Shown here: in pieces, positions 13,744 to 13,858 of the stretch
Layout: every line of letters starts with the position of its first letter
Position numbering within the stretch: position 1 is the first letter of the stretch
Assembly: GCA_040377825.1 (NCBI GenBank)
Contig: JBEINZ010000054.1
Location: forward strand, 1 to 13,858
Direction: 5' to 3'
Source: JBEINZ01 sp040377825
GTDB taxonomy: Bacteria; Pseudomonadota; Alphaproteobacteria; Rhizobiales; Ancalomicrobiaceae
DNA length: 13,858 nucleotides
Made by a program: the position numbers and the translations under genes
Notes under the pieces: generated by a model
Databases searched by the model: none
Seen by the model: the letters and a program-made list of their open reading frames with translations, nothing else
Told to the model about the DNA's origin: nothing

Positions 13744-13858
13744 TCACGCGTAAGCTTCAAAATCCCCGAAGATCGCGTTAAGCGCTAGAAGCGCGGCTCG
13801 TGCGTCGTGTTGGCGGATCGGTAAGCGCGCCACCGCGACCCCTTCGAGCTCGATCGAT
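13744..13858 (-). CDS. hprK: 3' end of a gene, probably HPr kinase/phosphorylase
   Basis: An open minus-strand frame enters from the right edge and ends in TGA at 13744-13746, giving 37 residues that finish IFGDFEAYA. The piece holds none of the catalytic motifs (Walker A, HxxA), so it cannot be identified by itself. The assignment rests on position: in alphaproteobacteria the gene just upstream of this EIIA and ptsH is normally hprK, whose short form ends with a hydrophobic, alanine-rich tail like LPIRQHDARAALLAL here. The kept Ser site in the neighbouring HPr fits the presence of such a kinase. Frame choice is supported by its GC-rich coding look; the next frame stops earlier. Confidence 0.55.
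   Translation of the reverse strand, partial: SIELEGVAVARLPIRQHDARAALLALNAIFGDFEAYA

Noticed and set aside
1..13858. CRISPR array, tRNA, rRNA, prophage or insertion sequence
   Set aside because: No regularly spaced direct repeats, no tRNA-like cloverleaf that I could recognise, and no transposase or integrase coding sequence.

Overview
The window is a GC-rich piece of an alphaproteobacterial chromosome, most likely from the order Hyphomicrobiales (Rhizobiales). The evidence is gene content and order. A run on the minus strand reads hprK (3' end only), PTS EIIA-Man type, ptsH, [paiB on the opposite strand], ahcY, divL, tsaE-amgK fusion, murU-type nucleotidyltransferase, addB and addA (5' part only). 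Short palindromic intergenic repeats of a kind common in this order, and a GANTC cluster, agree with this. No tRNA, rRNA, insertion sequence, phage gene or CRISPR array is visible.

Right end (about 12580-13858): a regulatory phosphotransferase module. The tail of a probable HPr kinase/phosphorylase is followed by a one-domain EIIA of the mannose family and by HPr with both its His and Ser phosphorylation sites. No sugar permease is present. The gaps are unusually rich in hairpins, including one that pairs with the Shine-Dalgarno of ptsH. paiB (FMN-binding regulator family) lies convergent to ptsH and divergent from ahcY, so it interrupts the usual minus-strand run.

Middle (about 7580-11850): ahcY clears S-adenosylhomocysteine. 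It has a good promoter and, just upstream of its -35, a 24-bp near-perfect palindrome resembling operators of SAH/methionine regulators. A stem-loop follows ahcY. Next comes a multi-PAS histidine-kinase-like protein whose phospho-acceptor His is a Tyr, the hallmark of DivL. Its leader carries three GANTC sites in 44 bp and a CtrA-like half-conserved box, so this cell-cycle regulator is probably itself under cell-cycle control.

Left (1-7575): a tightly packed set. TsaE (t6A tRNA modification ATPase) is fused to an AmgK-type sugar kinase, followed by a MurU-type nucleotidyltransferase (together a peptidoglycan-sugar recycling pair), then addB and addA (double-strand break end resection), overlapping by ATGA. 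Two palindromic repeats sit at the amgK/murU junction, and one of them encodes the last 18 residues of the TsaE-AmgK protein.

Nothing here is a clearly new system. The most interesting points are the DivL tyrosine and its promoter, the repeat captured as coding sequence, the putative ahcY operator, and the hairpins at the PTS ribosome binding sites.
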